A stretch of DNA of 39,670 bases from Rhodococcus sp. KRD197. Its GTDB lineage: Bacteria; Actinomycetota; Actinomycetes; Mycobacteriales; Mycobacteriaceae. The stretch spans positions 423,871-463,540 of the forward strand of contig NZ_JABFAO010000004.1 of NCBI RefSeq assembly GCF_017168235.1, written 5' to 3'. The number at the start of each line of letters is the position of its first letter. The stretch's first letter is position 1. Of this stretch, positions 1-7,495 are shown in pieces. The notes beneath the pieces were generated by a model. It did not search any database. It worked only from the letters and a program-made list of their open reading frames with translations, and was not told where the DNA came from. Both the position numbers and the translations under genes were made by a program.

Positions 1-931
1 GGGCTGCGTACTGGCCTGCCGTCATGGACAGGAAGACCTGTTCGAGATCGACGTGCTCGTAGGTCGTCCCGAACACCGTGAGACCCGCTTCGCTCGCTAC
101 GCGGGCGATGAACTCGCCGTCACTACCCGCGACACCTAGTCGGCCGTCGGGCAGCAGTTGAGAATTGGTGACGCCGTTCGACGCCAGGGCCAGGGCGAGA
201 GCGGCCGGATCGGAGACCGTGACGAGGATGCGGCTGGGCCGGGAGGCACGCAGTTGCTCGATGCTGCCCTGATACACCAGACGTCCGCCGCTGACGATCA
301 CGAGGCTGTTCACCGTCGCCTCCACCTCGCGCAGAAGGTGGCTCGAGATCAACACGGTTCTACCGCCCGCCGCGTACGACTTGAGGAAGTCGCGGAGCCA
401 GGCGATGCCCTCCGGGTCGAGTCCGTTGGCCGGCTCGTCGAGCACGAGGATCTCGGGGTCACCCAGCAGTGCGGTGGCCAGCGCGAGACGCTGTCGCATG
501 CCGAGCGAGAACCCGCCGACGGTGCGTCCACCGACATCGCTGAGACCCACCACGCGCAGGACGTCCTCGGCGCGGGTATCCGGTACACCGATCGCGGCAG
601 TGAAGATGCGGAGATGGCCGAGCGCCGTGCGCTTGGGATGCAAACTGCGCGAGTCGAGAACCGCGCCGACCACACGGGCCGGGTGGCTCAGGCGAGAGAA
701 CGGCGCCCCGGCCACCAACCCGGCCCCGGCCGTCGGCCTGATCAGTCCGAGAAGCATCCGCAGCGTGGTCGTCTTGCCCGAGCCGTTGGGCCCGAGAAAT
801 CCGGTGATGGATCCACGCGGAACCACGAAACTGAGATCGGAGACCGCCAAGACCGTCCCGAACTGCTTCGTGAGGCCGTGGGCTTCGAGCGCGCTGTGAC
901 CGAAGCCGTGTACATCGAGACCCTGGCTCAT
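1..931 (-). CDS. ABC transporter ATP-binding protein, ABC-2 exporter type (3' end cut by window)
   Basis: This is the cytoplasmic ATPase of an ABC-2 type export system, which powers a separately encoded membrane permease. The reading frame starts at the ATG at 931, just downstream of a GGGGGA ribosome-binding site, and stays open to base 1, giving 310 visible residues. Visible motifs are Walker A GPNGSGKT (about 47-54), signature FSLGMRQ (about 141-147), Walker B ILVLDEP (about 161-167) and the H-loop histidine near 198. The last visible residues (DLEQVFLSMT) match the usual C-terminus of DrrA/CcmA-like ATPases, so little is missing. The permease should lie beyond the left edge. The substrate cannot be told; drug, lipid or antibiotic export are all possible for this family. 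Confidence 0.93.
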   Translation of the reverse strand, partial: MSQGLDVHGFGHSALEAHGLTKQFGTVLAVSDLSFVVPRGSITGFLGPNGSGKTTTLRMLLGLIRPTAGAGLVAGAPFSRLSHPARVVGAVLDSRSLHPKRTALGHLRIFTAAIGVPDTRAEDVLRVVGLSDVGGRTVGGFSLGMRQRLALATALLGDPEILVLDEPANGLDPEGIAWLRDFLKSYAAGGRTVLISSHLLREVEATVNSLVIVSGGRLVYQGSIEQLRASRPSRILVTVSDPAALALALASNGVTNSQLLPDGRLGVAGSDGEFIARVASEAGLTVFGTTYEHVDLEQVFLSMTAGQYAA

Positions 932-1030
932 CTGTCTTTTCCCCCGACCGTAGAAGTCAGCTGCCGAGCCGAGGACGGTCTCGGCCCGCCAGAGAGAGTA
1001 CGGGTTCGCGAGAGAGCGCGGTCGAGTAGC

Positions 1031-1891
1031 TCAGCCGAACAGGGCTGCGGCGACCTCGCGATACGTCGCCGACGGATCGGCACCGTCGGGCAGAGAATGC
1101 AGTGTGACGTGGGATGCGCCGGCGTCGAGGTGCTCGCGAAGCCGGGCCGCGATCGCGTCGGCCCCGCCGTGTGCGACGAGTGCGTCGATGAGGCGGTCGC
1201 TGCCACCTCCGCCGAGCTCGTCCTTGCTGTAGCCGAGACGCTCGAGATTGTTGGTGTAGTTGCGTAGCTGAAGGTACGGATTGTTGACCGGCGGACGGCC
1301 GATCTCGCGTGCCCGCACCGGGTCGGATTCGAGTACCGCCTTGTGCTCGGGCGCGAGTACCTTTCCGGGGCCGAGTATCTCGCGCGCCTCGGCGGTGTGT
1401 TCCGGGGTGGTGAGGTAGGGGTGCGCGCCGGCACTCCGATCAGCGGACAGCTTCAGTACCTTCGGGCCCAGTGCCGCGAGTACCCGACGTTCCAACGGCA
1501 CACCGCCGATGTCCAACGCGTCGAGGTACTCCACCAGAGCCTGGTACGGCCGCCGGTATTCCTTGGTCGCCTCGGGGTGGCCCGCGCCGATGCCGAGCAG
1601 GAAGCGACCTGGATGCTTCTTCTCGATGCGGTGGTAGGACTCGGCCACCTCGGGTGCCGCCGCCGACCAGATGTTGACGATGCCGGTGGCGACGACGATG
1701 GACTCGGTCGCGTCCAGAACGTCCTCGGCCGAGGCGAGATCGGCCGGGGGCGACCCGCCGAGCCAGATGGCTCCGTAGCCGGAGGACTCGATCAAGCGGG
1801 CCAGCTCGGGGCCGACCCCCGCGAAGTGTCGCCAGATGCCGTACGAACCGAGATCAGGTGTGCCATTGGTCATGTCCGGGTTCAACGCCAT
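1031..1891 (-). CDS. LLM-class (luciferase-like) F420-type oxidoreductase
   Basis: A 286-residue protein of the bacterial luciferase-like monooxygenase superfamily, probably using coenzyme F420 or FMN. The N-terminal part (SSGYGAIWLGG, then IVVATGIVNIW) and the central FLLGIGAGHPEAT segment are typical of the actinobacterial TIGR03620-like F420 group. The start is the ATG at 1891, whose A is also the last base of the upstream gene's TGA stop (TGATG), so the two are probably translationally coupled. An upstream in-frame start would extend into the neighbour and has less support. The substrate is unknown. F420 use is inferred from the family, not seen directly. Confidence 0.9.
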   Translation of the reverse strand: MALNPDMTNGTPDLGSYGIWRHFAGVGPELARLIESSGYGAIWLGGSPPADLASAEDVLDATESIVVATGIVNIWSAAAPEVAESYHRIEKKHPGRFLLGIGAGHPEATKEYRRPYQALVEYLDALDIGGVPLERRVLAALGPKVLKLSADRSAGAHPYLTTPEHTAEAREILGPGKVLAPEHKAVLESDPVRAREIGRPPVNNPYLQLRNYTNNLERLGYSKDELGGGGSDRLIDALVAHGGADAIAARLREHLDAGASHVTLHSLPDGADPSATYREVAAALFG

Positions 1892-2631
1892 CACGGCCCC
1901 GAAATTCCGTCGAGCTCGTCGGGTTCGATGATCCTGGTTTCCGGCCACGTTCTCGGCGCCGGTCCGAAGGCGTCCCGGGAGTTGCGAATGACGCCCTTGC
2001 CGATGACCCGGTTGCCAGCCCCGCCGATGGCCGCGCCGATACCGGCGGGCAGCAACTTCCCGAACAGAAGAGCACTGCGCTTTGCGAGATACTTCTGGAC
2101 GAACTTCTTCAGAAGTGACTTGTTCATAGTCGTCATCGCGCCGCCGGGAACGCGCGAGGTGATGAGCATTCCCCAGTTCTTCGCGGATGTCCCGACAGTC
2201 TTCTCCACGATCTGCATGCCGGATTCACCCAGCGCGACGGCCAACACCAGTGCACGTCGCTGCTGATGATCGTGCACCGGGATGCCGTGCACGGACGCCA
2301 CCGACAGCGTCAGCAGCGCCGATGACTCGATGAAGAAGGCGGTCTCGGCGCCCACCGCGCCCAGGGACGCCATCGTGCCGAGTCCGGGGATGGCCGCCGC
2401 CCCGCCTACCGCGCTGCCGCTTCCGGTGACAGCGAGCAGGAAGCGCTTCTCGAGACGGTCGATCAGCTGCGCGGGAGTTTCCTCGGGATGTGCCCGACGC
2501 ATGTGCGCCACGTACTTCTCCACGGCCGGTCCCTGCAGGCGGCTGGCGTTGTCCAGGATCCGGACCAGCGCCTTCTCGAGTCGTCCGCCTTCCGCGACGA
2601 CCTCGACCTCATCGTTGTTCTTCTTCGCCAT
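1891..2631 (-). CDS. Conserved protein, EcsC-like
   Basis: A 246-residue protein starting with a lysine-rich segment (MAKKNNDE) and containing two glycine/alanine-rich hydrophobic stretches: about residues 70-105 (AVGGAAAIPGLGTMASLG) and about 195-215 (LLPAGIGAAIGGAGNRVIG). The second resembles the C-terminal glycine-rich signature of EcsC-family proteins, whose biochemical role is not settled. The ATG at 2631 is preceded by GGAG at a 5-nt spacing. Its stop overlaps the start of the luciferase-like oxidoreductase gene, so the two form a transcription unit. The EcsC assignment is tentative and no catalytic residues can be named. Confidence 0.8.
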   Translation of the reverse strand: MAKKNNDEVEVVAEGGRLEKALVRILDNASRLQGPAVEKYVAHMRRAHPEETPAQLIDRLEKRFLLAVTGSGSAVGGAAAIPGLGTMASLGAVGAETAFFIESSALLTLSVASVHGIPVHDHQQRRALVLAVALGESGMQIVEKTVGTSAKNWGMLITSRVPGGAMTTMNKSLLKKFVQKYLAKRSALLFGKLLPAGIGAAIGGAGNRVIGKGVIRNSRDAFGPAPRTWPETRIIEPDELDGISGP

Positions 2632-2709
2632 CGACGCTCCGATCGTTCACGGTCAAGTTTTGGGCCAGAGAAGCTGGTACCCGTTCGTCAACGGTTCTAC
2701 CCTGCAGAG

Positions 2710-3564
2710 ATGGCCGGTACCCACCGCACAGGTCACTCCGAGGGCTCACGGGCACTGCCCGACGCTCGGCTGCGGCGATTCGTGTCCTCGTACGAGGGGT
2801 ACCGACTGTCTGGATTCGAGGCCGGAACGCATATCGGGATGCCGGGCCCCCTGCTGACCGTCATCGTGGCGATCGACTCGACGTTGGACATCTCGGATTC
2901 GCCGCGCCAGGGAGCATGCTCGTTCGAGACCCTGGCCAGCGGCATTTCGGCCGCTCCGGTGACGATCGTTCATGACGGCAGCCAACACGGAATTCAGCTC
3001 TCTTTGACCCCTGCCGGTGCGCGGGCACTGTTCCGCCTTCCGACCGCGGCGCTGGGGGATTGGATGGTCGACCTGAGCGAGGTGCTTCCCGACACACGAG
3101 AGTTGACCGATCGCATCGCCGCGGAGCCCTCGTGGGAGGGCCGGTTCGAGATCCTCGACGACATCCTGTGCCGATCACTGATCGAGCCCGAGCTCGATCC
3201 GACGCTCACCGAGGCCTGGCGGCAACTGGTCCTCTCCGGCGGATCGGTACGGGTCGATCAGGTGGCCCGCGATATCGGGTGGAGCCGTCGTCACCTGATC
3301 AACCGCTTCTCCGCCGAATTCGGCGTGACGCCCAAGGAGTCGGCCAGGATCGCACGTTTCCATCGTTCCCATCAGATGCTGAGACGGCCCGCGGCGCCGT
3401 TGCTCGCCGACGTCGCCGCCCAATGCGGCTACTACGACCAGGCACACATGGCGCGTGAGTGGCGCGAACTGGCTGGGTCGTCGCCGACGCAGTGGCGTCG
3501 GGGAGAGCAGTTCGCATTCGTACAAGACGGCGGCGAGGTTACCGAGAAGACTCTGCAGTCATGA
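2710..3564 (+). CDS. AraC-family transcriptional regulator
   Basis: A 284-residue regulator. The C-terminal third holds two helix-turn-helix motifs of the AraC/XylS type, around residues 178-202 (VDQVARDIGWSRRHLINRF) and 230-255 (LADVAAQCGYYDQAHMAREW), followed by the usual GxSPTQWRR end. The N-terminal two thirds look like the sensor domain found in actinobacterial AraC proteins of the DUF6597 type rather than a cupin. The ATG at 2710 sits at the start of conserved sequence but has only a weak ribosome-binding site. The stop overlaps the next gene by ATGA, so it is co-translated with the VOC protein, a probable target or effector-handling partner. The ligand is unknown. Confidence 0.92.
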   Translation: MAGTHRTGHSEGSRALPDARLRRFVSSYEGYRLSGFEAGTHIGMPGPLLTVIVAIDSTLDISDSPRQGACSFETLASGISAAPVTIVHDGSQHGIQLSLTPAGARALFRLPTAALGDWMVDLSEVLPDTRELTDRIAAEPSWEGRFEILDDILCRSLIEPELDPTLTEAWRQLVLSGGSVRVDQVARDIGWSRRHLINRFSAEFGVTPKESARIARFHRSHQMLRRPAAPLLADVAAQCGYYDQAHMAREWRELAGSSPTQWRRGEQFAFVQDGGEVTEKTLQS

Positions 3565-3983
3565 CCGATACACGTACCCACATCTGGCCCTGTTTCCGCT
3601 ACGACGACGCCCGTGCGGCCATCCGGCTTCTCGTCGACGTGCTCGGGTTCACCGAAGCCGCCGTGTACGGCGACGGTGACCGCGTCGACCACGCCGAACT
3701 CCGCTGGCCCGAGGGCGGCGGGGTCATGCTCGGCAGTGTCCAACGGGTCGTTCCGCAGGCGCCACTCCTGGCCGAGTCGGACAGCGCGCTTGCCGATCTA
3801 CACGCGGGGGTCGGCGCGGCGTATGTCGTCACCGACGACCCCGACGTGATTCACGAACGCGTGGTTGCTGCCGGTGGCAACATCGTTCATCCGCTGCAGG
3901 ACGAGGACTACGGGAGCCGCGGCTTCACCTGCCGCGACCCCGAAGGCGTGCATTGGAGCTTCGGGACCTACAGCGGAACCTGA
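3561..3983 (+). CDS. VOC-family (glyoxalase/bleomycin-resistance fold) protein
   Basis: A 140-residue protein with the vicinal-oxygen-chelate fold: an N-terminal half (FRYDDARAAIRLLVDVLGF, then HAELRWPEGGGVML) and a C-terminal half ending in the classic RDPEGVHWSFGTY signature. Members bind a metal or sequester small molecules. The combination of GFxEAxxYxxGxxVxHAEL and D(Y/H)GSRxFxxRDPEG is typical of the PhnB/glyoxalase-like group. It starts inside the stop of the AraC gene (ATGA). The 3' end overlaps the convergent thiol-transferase gene by 16 bp. Substrate unknown; linkage to the AraC gene suggests both respond to the same compound. Confidence 0.9.
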   Translation: MTDTRTHIWPCFRYDDARAAIRLLVDVLGFTEAAVYGDGDRVDHAELRWPEGGGVMLGSVQRVVPQAPLLAESDSALADLHAGVGAAYVVTDDPDVIHERVVAAGGNIVHPLQDEDYGSRGFTCRDPEGVHWSFGTYSGT

Positions 3984-4987
3984 GCAGGGACCCAGTGATC
4001 TGCGGGTACGACCTCCTCGGCCTTCGGTGGCGGCGGCGGTGTGCCGTCGCCGAAGGGACGACCGCCGAGTGACTCGCGTCCGTGGGGTTCGAGCCAACCG
4101 TGAAGGTCGGGGCCCTTCGGAACGATCGACGTCGGATTGATGTCTGTGTGCACCTCGTAGTAGTGGCGCTTGATGTGATCGAAGTCGACGGTGTCGCCGA
4201 AGCCCGGCGTCTGGAACAGATCACGGACGTAGTCCCAGAGCACTGGGATCTCGCTCAGCTTGCTCCGGTTGCACTTGAAGTGGCCGTGGTACACGGCATC
4301 GAAACGCACGAGCGTGGTGAACAACCGAATGTCGGCCTCGGTGACCGTCTCGCCCACCAGGTACCGCTGATCGGTGAGCCGTCCGGCGAGCCAGTCCAAG
4401 CGTGCGAAGAGCTGCTCGTACGCCTTGTCGTACGACTGCTGCGTTCCGGCGAAACCGCAGCGGTAGACGCCGTTGTTGACGTCACGGAAGACGAGTTCGG
4501 CTACTTCGTCGATTTCTCCGCGAAGGGCCTCCGGGTAGAGATCGGGTGCGCCCTCACGGTGGTACTGCGTCCACTCGGTCGAGAAATCGAGTGTGATCTG
4601 CGGGTAGTTGTTGGTCACGACCTGGCCGGTGGCGATCTCGACGATCGCGGGGACGGTGATGCCGCGGGGGTAGTCGCGGTAGCGAGCGAAGTACGCCTCT
4701 TGGAGCCGATTGATCTTCAGGACCGCATCGACTCCGCCGGGCTCCTCGTCGAAGTTCCAACTGCTCTCGTCGTGCGTCGGGCCAGGGATACCGAGCGAGA
4801 TGACATCTTCGAGACCGAGCAGGCGACGGACGATGATCGTCCGGTGCGCCCACGGGCACGCTCGCGCAGCGACCAGCCGGTAGCGGCCGGGCTCGACGGG
4901 GTATCCGTCACGTCCATCGGCTGTGATGCGCGTCTCGATGTAGTTGGTGTCTCGGTTGAATTCCTTGCCGTTCTCGACATAGCTCAT
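3968..4987 (-). CDS. Glutathionyl-hydroquinone reductase-like thiol transferase (GST omega/xi class)
   Basis: A 339-residue protein of the glutathionyl-hydroquinone reductase family (YqjG/ECM4/PcpF). The N-terminal thioredoxin fold has the catalytic ACPWAHR motif with Cys44; the substrate-binding block TVPAIVEI follows, and the GST C-terminal helical domain holds ETVTEADIRLFTTLVRFDAVY. The family reduces thiol-hydroquinone conjugates via a mixed disulfide on the motif Cys. Mycobacteriales normally make mycothiol rather than glutathione, so the true thiol partner is an open question. A proline-rich tail (GTPPPPPK) extends past the usual family end. The ATG at 4987 lies 10 bp after the stop of the upstream GNAT gene, so the two are likely co-transcribed. 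Confidence 0.93.
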   Translation of the reverse strand: MSYVENGKEFNRDTNYIETRITADGRDGYPVEPGRYRLVAARACPWAHRTIIVRRLLGLEDVISLGIPGPTHDESSWNFDEEPGGVDAVLKINRLQEAYFARYRDYPRGITVPAIVEIATGQVVTNNYPQITLDFSTEWTQYHREGAPDLYPEALRGEIDEVAELVFRDVNNGVYRCGFAGTQQSYDKAYEQLFARLDWLAGRLTDQRYLVGETVTEADIRLFTTLVRFDAVYHGHFKCNRSKLSEIPVLWDYVRDLFQTPGFGDTVDFDHIKRHYYEVHTDINPTSIVPKGPDLHGWLEPHGRESLGGRPFGDGTPPPPPKAEEVVPADHWVPAQVPL

Positions 4988-4997
4988 GATTCCCAAT

Positions 4998-5726
4998 TTA
5001 CGGATTGTCCGCGTCCGACGGATTCGACAGGTCGACGGAGATGAACACACCCCACTCCTCGTATCCGAGGCGGGCCGCCAGCCGTCGCGCTGTTCCGTTC
5101 TCTGCGCTCGATCGCCACTGCGGGATCATGCCCTCGTCGAAGGCTTCGTTGGTGGCGAGCCGGGCCACCACCTGGGCGTTGCCCTGCCGCCGTGCCGTGG
5201 GGGCCGTCAGAACAGCGACGTCGGCCAGCACGCCCTCCCATTCGAGATGGGCAGCAGCGGACAACGATGCGGCCGAGTCCGCAGGGCGATCGTCGCCGAG
5301 CAAGGTGAACCACGATCGTTTCCGGGTCAGGTCCGCAGCAATGACGTCGTCGGGCGCACAGAGTGCCTCCAGGCCGAGCACATGGCCGAGTTCACGTGAG
5401 ATCAACGGGTCGTGGCGGTCGAGCGTGGTTCCCACCTCGTCCGCGAAGGACAGCACCGTCGGGCCCTGGGTGCGTCCGGCGGTGCTTTTCAACAGCTCGC
5501 CCAGAGCGCCGCGTTTCGAGAGTTCTTCGTCGGTGCGCGCCTCGGCCGCGGTGAGCGCATCCTTCGGTCCGAGCAGCGCGCTGGAATCGCCGAGTCGCAC
5601 GAATGTGACGCAAGTCGCATTCGGGTCGACGGCGGTGTGCCGATGGCCCGGCCGCAATGCCGAATCGTCAAGCCCGAGATGCCTCGACCACGCGAGACGG
5701 ATGATGTCGTGATGATGGGAATCCAC
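4998..5726 (-). CDS. GNAT-family acetyltransferase-like protein
   Basis: A 242-residue protein. The C-terminal portion, about residues 165-235, carries a GNAT motif A/B-like stretch (VAVLTAPTARRQGNAQVVARLAT, where RRQGNA would contact acetyl-CoA pyrophosphate) and ends with SAENGTARRLAARLGYEEWG, typical of FR47-type GNATs. The N-terminal 150 residues are less characteristic. The acceptor substrate is unknown. It is the first gene of the leftward pair with the hydroquinone-reductase-like gene. Its ATG at 5726 is 148 bp from the cold-shock gene on the other strand, so the two share a divergent promoter region. Confidence 0.85.
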   Translation of the reverse strand: MDSHHHDIIRLAWSRHLGLDDSALRPGHRHTAVDPNATCVTFVRLGDSSALLGPKDALTAAEARTDEELSKRGALGELLKSTAGRTQGPTVLSFADEVGTTLDRHDPLISRELGHVLGLEALCAPDDVIAADLTRKRSWFTLLGDDRPADSAASLSAAAHLEWEGVLADVAVLTAPTARRQGNAQVVARLATNEAFDEGMIPQWRSSAENGTARRLAARLGYEEWGVFISVDLSNPSDADNP

Positions 5727-5821
5727 CGTCGCAAGGCTATCGCGCCGTGTGTGAAAGCAAGCTGAGTAATTTTTTTGCCCCCGACGTATCGCATCTGGCG
5801 TTTGGATGGCATGATTGTGAA

Positions 5822-5878
5822 ATGAGATTGGAGCTTCGACGTGAAGGTCCAGCTCGCTACAGAAGGTTTACGGTATGA
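5822..5878 (+). other. Possible 18-codon leader ORF overlapping the cold-shock gene start
   Basis: An ATG at 5822 opens a frame of 18 codons ([18 protein letters not shown]) whose TGA stop at 5876-5878 overlaps the ATG of the cold-shock gene at 5875 (ATGA arrangement). The peptide is arginine-rich (6 of 18). No good ribosome-binding site precedes it, but a CATGAT -10-like hexamer at 5810-5815 would put transcription initiation near 5822, compatible with leaderless translation, which is common in actinobacteria. Whether it is translated cannot be told from sequence alone; the overlap could be chance. Confidence 0.3.
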
Positions 5879-6078
5879 CGCAGGGCAGTGTTAAGTGGTT
5901 CAACGGCGAAAAGGGCTTCGGCTTCATCGAGCAGGACGGTGGCGGACCTGACGTGTTCGTTCACTACTCGGAGATCCAGGGAACTGGCTTCAAGTCGCTC
6001 GACGAGGGTCAGCGCGTGGAGTTCGAGGTCGGCCAGGGCCAGAAGGGCCCCCAGGCCACAGGCGTTCGCGCTATCTGA
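5875..6078 (+). CDS. cspA: Cold-shock domain protein (CspA family)
   Basis: A 67-residue single-domain cold-shock protein, an RNA chaperone that binds single-stranded nucleic acid and melts secondary structure. RNP1 (KGFGFIEQ, residues 13-20) and RNP2 (VFVHYS) are intact, and the length is standard. An AAGG lies 10 nt before the ATG. It is monocistronic, with a leader containing a small ORF that overlaps its start codon and a strong hairpin downstream at 6142-6187. It may work with the DEAD-box helicase at 21 kb in RNA remodelling, which is a family-based inference. Confidence 0.97.
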   Translation: MTQGSVKWFNGEKGFGFIEQDGGGPDVFVHYSEIQGTGFKSLDEGQRVEFEVGQGQKGPQATGVRAI

Positions 6079-6141
6079 TCCCCCCAAGGATCGCCACCCG
6101 AAATTGCTGACGGCTTAATGCTGTCTTCAGTTCAGGTAACT

Positions 6142-6187
6142 CGAAGGCCGGATACATGGGAAGCAATTCCCGAGTATCCGGCCTTCG
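6142..6187. terminator. Strong hairpin downstream of cspA, probable terminator
   Basis: A perfect 14-bp inverted repeat (6142-6155 with 6174-6187, arms CGAAGGCCGGATAC and its complement) encloses a second small hairpin GGGAA-GCAA-TTCCC. It lies 64 bp after the cspA stop and before the convergent acyl-CoA dehydrogenase gene. No T-run follows on either strand, so termination would be of the intrinsic-like, U-poor type often proposed for actinobacteria. Confidence 0.65.
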
Positions 6188-6195
6188 TGCTGTGC

Positions 6196-6265
6196 GCGGC
6201 TTCGCCGCATGTGCGCGGAAATACATAGAGGGCTATGTATTTCCGCGCACATGCAGCGGAGCTGC
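6196..6265. repeat. Dispersed palindrome element, copy 1 (perfect 22-bp arms, flanking mini-hairpins)
   Basis: A perfect 22-bp inverted repeat spans 6207-6228 and 6233-6254 with a 4-nt loop. The arm begins GCATGTGCG and ends TACATAG. Each end carries its own small hairpin: GCGGC-TTC-GCCGC at 6196-6208 and GCAGC-GGA-GCTGC at 6253-6265. The whole element lies between two convergent genes and ends directly at the acyl-CoA dehydrogenase stop codon (6266-6268 on the minus strand). Copies 2 and 3 are at 26462 and 30311. Confidence 0.9.
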
Positions 6266-7411
6266 CTATAGGCCCAGATCGCGGCCGATGAGCTCCTTCA
6301 TGATCTCGTTCGATCCCGCCCAGATCTTCGTGACGCGGGCGTCCTTCCACGCGCGCGCCGCGCGGTACTCGTTCATGTAGCCGTAGCCACCGTGCAGTTG
6401 GACGCAGTGGTCGAGGATCTCGTTCTGGACCTGCGAACTCCACCATTTCGCCTTCGCCGCATCGATCGCGGTGAGCTCCCCGACGCCGTGCGCCGCGATG
6501 CAGTTGTCGACATAGGCCTGCGCCACATCGAGTTTCGTACTGAGCTCGGCGAGCAGAAACTTGTTCCACTGAAGCGAGCCGATCTGCTGTCCGAAGGCCT
6601 TTCGGTCCTTGGCGTACTGGATCGTTTCCTCGAGAATCGGCCGTACATGCCCCAGGTTGGCGACCGAACAACTGATGCGTTCCTGTGGCAGCAGCTGCAT
6701 CATGTGGATGAACCCGTTGTCGTATTCACCGATCATGTTGGAGCTGGGCACCCGCACGTTCTCGAAGAACAGCTCGGCGGTATCGGATTCCGGTTGGCCG
6801 ACCTTGTCGAGCTTGCGTCCGCGCGAGAAACCCTCGGTCCCGTTTTCGACGGCGAAGAGCGTTATGCCCTTGGCCTTCTTCTCCGGCGTCGTCCGGGTGG
6901 CGACGATGACGAGGTCGGCGCTGTTGCCGTTGGTGATGAACGTTTTCGACCCGTTGATGATGTAGTCGTCGCCGTCCGCGACCGCTGTGGTCTTGAGCGC
7001 GGCGAGATCGGATCCGCCCGATGGTTCGGTCATGGCGATGGCCGTGAGAATTTCGCCGCTGCAGAACCCCGGCAGCCAGCGCTTCTTTTGCTCCTCGGTG
7101 GTCAGCTTCACCAGGTAGGGCGCGACGATGTCGATGTGAATGCCGAAGCACGACGCCACCGCGGCGCTCGAGCGGGCGAGTTCCTCGCCGAGAACGGCGT
7201 TGAAGCGGTAGTCGTCGGCGCCGCTGCCGCCGTATTCCTCGGGCACCTCGAGCCCGAGGAATCCGTTGCGTCCGGCTTCGAGCCAGATGTCGCGATCGAT
7301 GAAACGCTGCTCGGCGAGCTCTTCTTCGCGGGGTCTTATGGTGCGGGTGACGAACTCGCGGGCGGATTCGCGGAACGCGTCGTGGTCCTGCTCGAACAAG
7401 CTGCGCTTCAT
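6266..7411 (-). CDS. Acyl-CoA dehydrogenase, long-chain (LCAD)-like
   Basis: A 381-residue FAD-dependent acyl-CoA dehydrogenase that introduces the alpha-beta double bond in beta-oxidation. The AMTEPSGGSDLAALKT flavin/substrate signature is at about 126-141. The C-terminal signature reads IWAGSNEIMKELIGR, so the medium-chain catalytic Glu position is not Glu. Instead, Glu261/262 in ILEETIQYAKDRKAFG matches the helix-G position used by long-chain and isovaleryl dehydrogenases. The ATG at 7411 has a GGAGGA ribosome-binding site at 6 nt. It is divergent from the enoyl-CoA hydratase gene, the next beta-oxidation step, with 84 bp between them, and its stop abuts palindrome copy 1. Confidence 0.96.
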   Translation of the reverse strand: MKRSLFEQDHDAFRESAREFVTRTIRPREEELAEQRFIDRDIWLEAGRNGFLGLEVPEEYGGSGADDYRFNAVLGEELARSSAAVASCFGIHIDIVAPYLVKLTTEEQKKRWLPGFCSGEILTAIAMTEPSGGSDLAALKTTAVADGDDYIINGSKTFITNGNSADLVIVATRTTPEKKAKGITLFAVENGTEGFSRGRKLDKVGQPESDTAELFFENVRVPSSNMIGEYDNGFIHMMQLLPQERISCSVANLGHVRPILEETIQYAKDRKAFGQQIGSLQWNKFLLAELSTKLDVAQAYVDNCIAAHGVGELTAIDAAKAKWWSSQVQNEILDHCVQLHGGYGYMNEYRAARAWKDARVTKIWAGSNEIMKELIGRDLGL

Positions 7412-7447
7412 AGTGTTCCTCCAAGTAACGGTAATTTGGTCGCAATA

Positions 7448-7459
7448 TACTCGTGAGTA
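7448..7459. promoter_or_regulatory. Candidate operator palindrome in the divergent acyl-CoA dehydrogenase/hydratase promoter
   Basis: TACTC-GT-GAGTA, a 12-bp palindrome with perfect 5-bp arms, lies in the 84-bp gap between two divergent beta-oxidation genes (37 nt from one start and 36 nt from the other). Its form and position suit a TetR-type fatty-acid regulator controlling both. There is no direct evidence for the binding protein. Confidence 0.4.
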
Positions 7460-7495
7460 GCAATCGGTCCGGCGCAGTGTGGCACTCTGGCACCC

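Noticed and set aside
968..985. GCCGAG-GACGGT-CTCGGC hairpin between the luciferase-like oxidoreductase and ABC genes
   Set aside because: It has only a 6-bp stem and no T-run; such hairpins are frequent by chance at this GC content, so it is not called as a terminator.
5768..5775. T-run upstream of cspA as a terminator
   Set aside because: No hairpin precedes it on the plus strand, and it lies upstream of both divergent genes; it is more likely promoter-region sequence.
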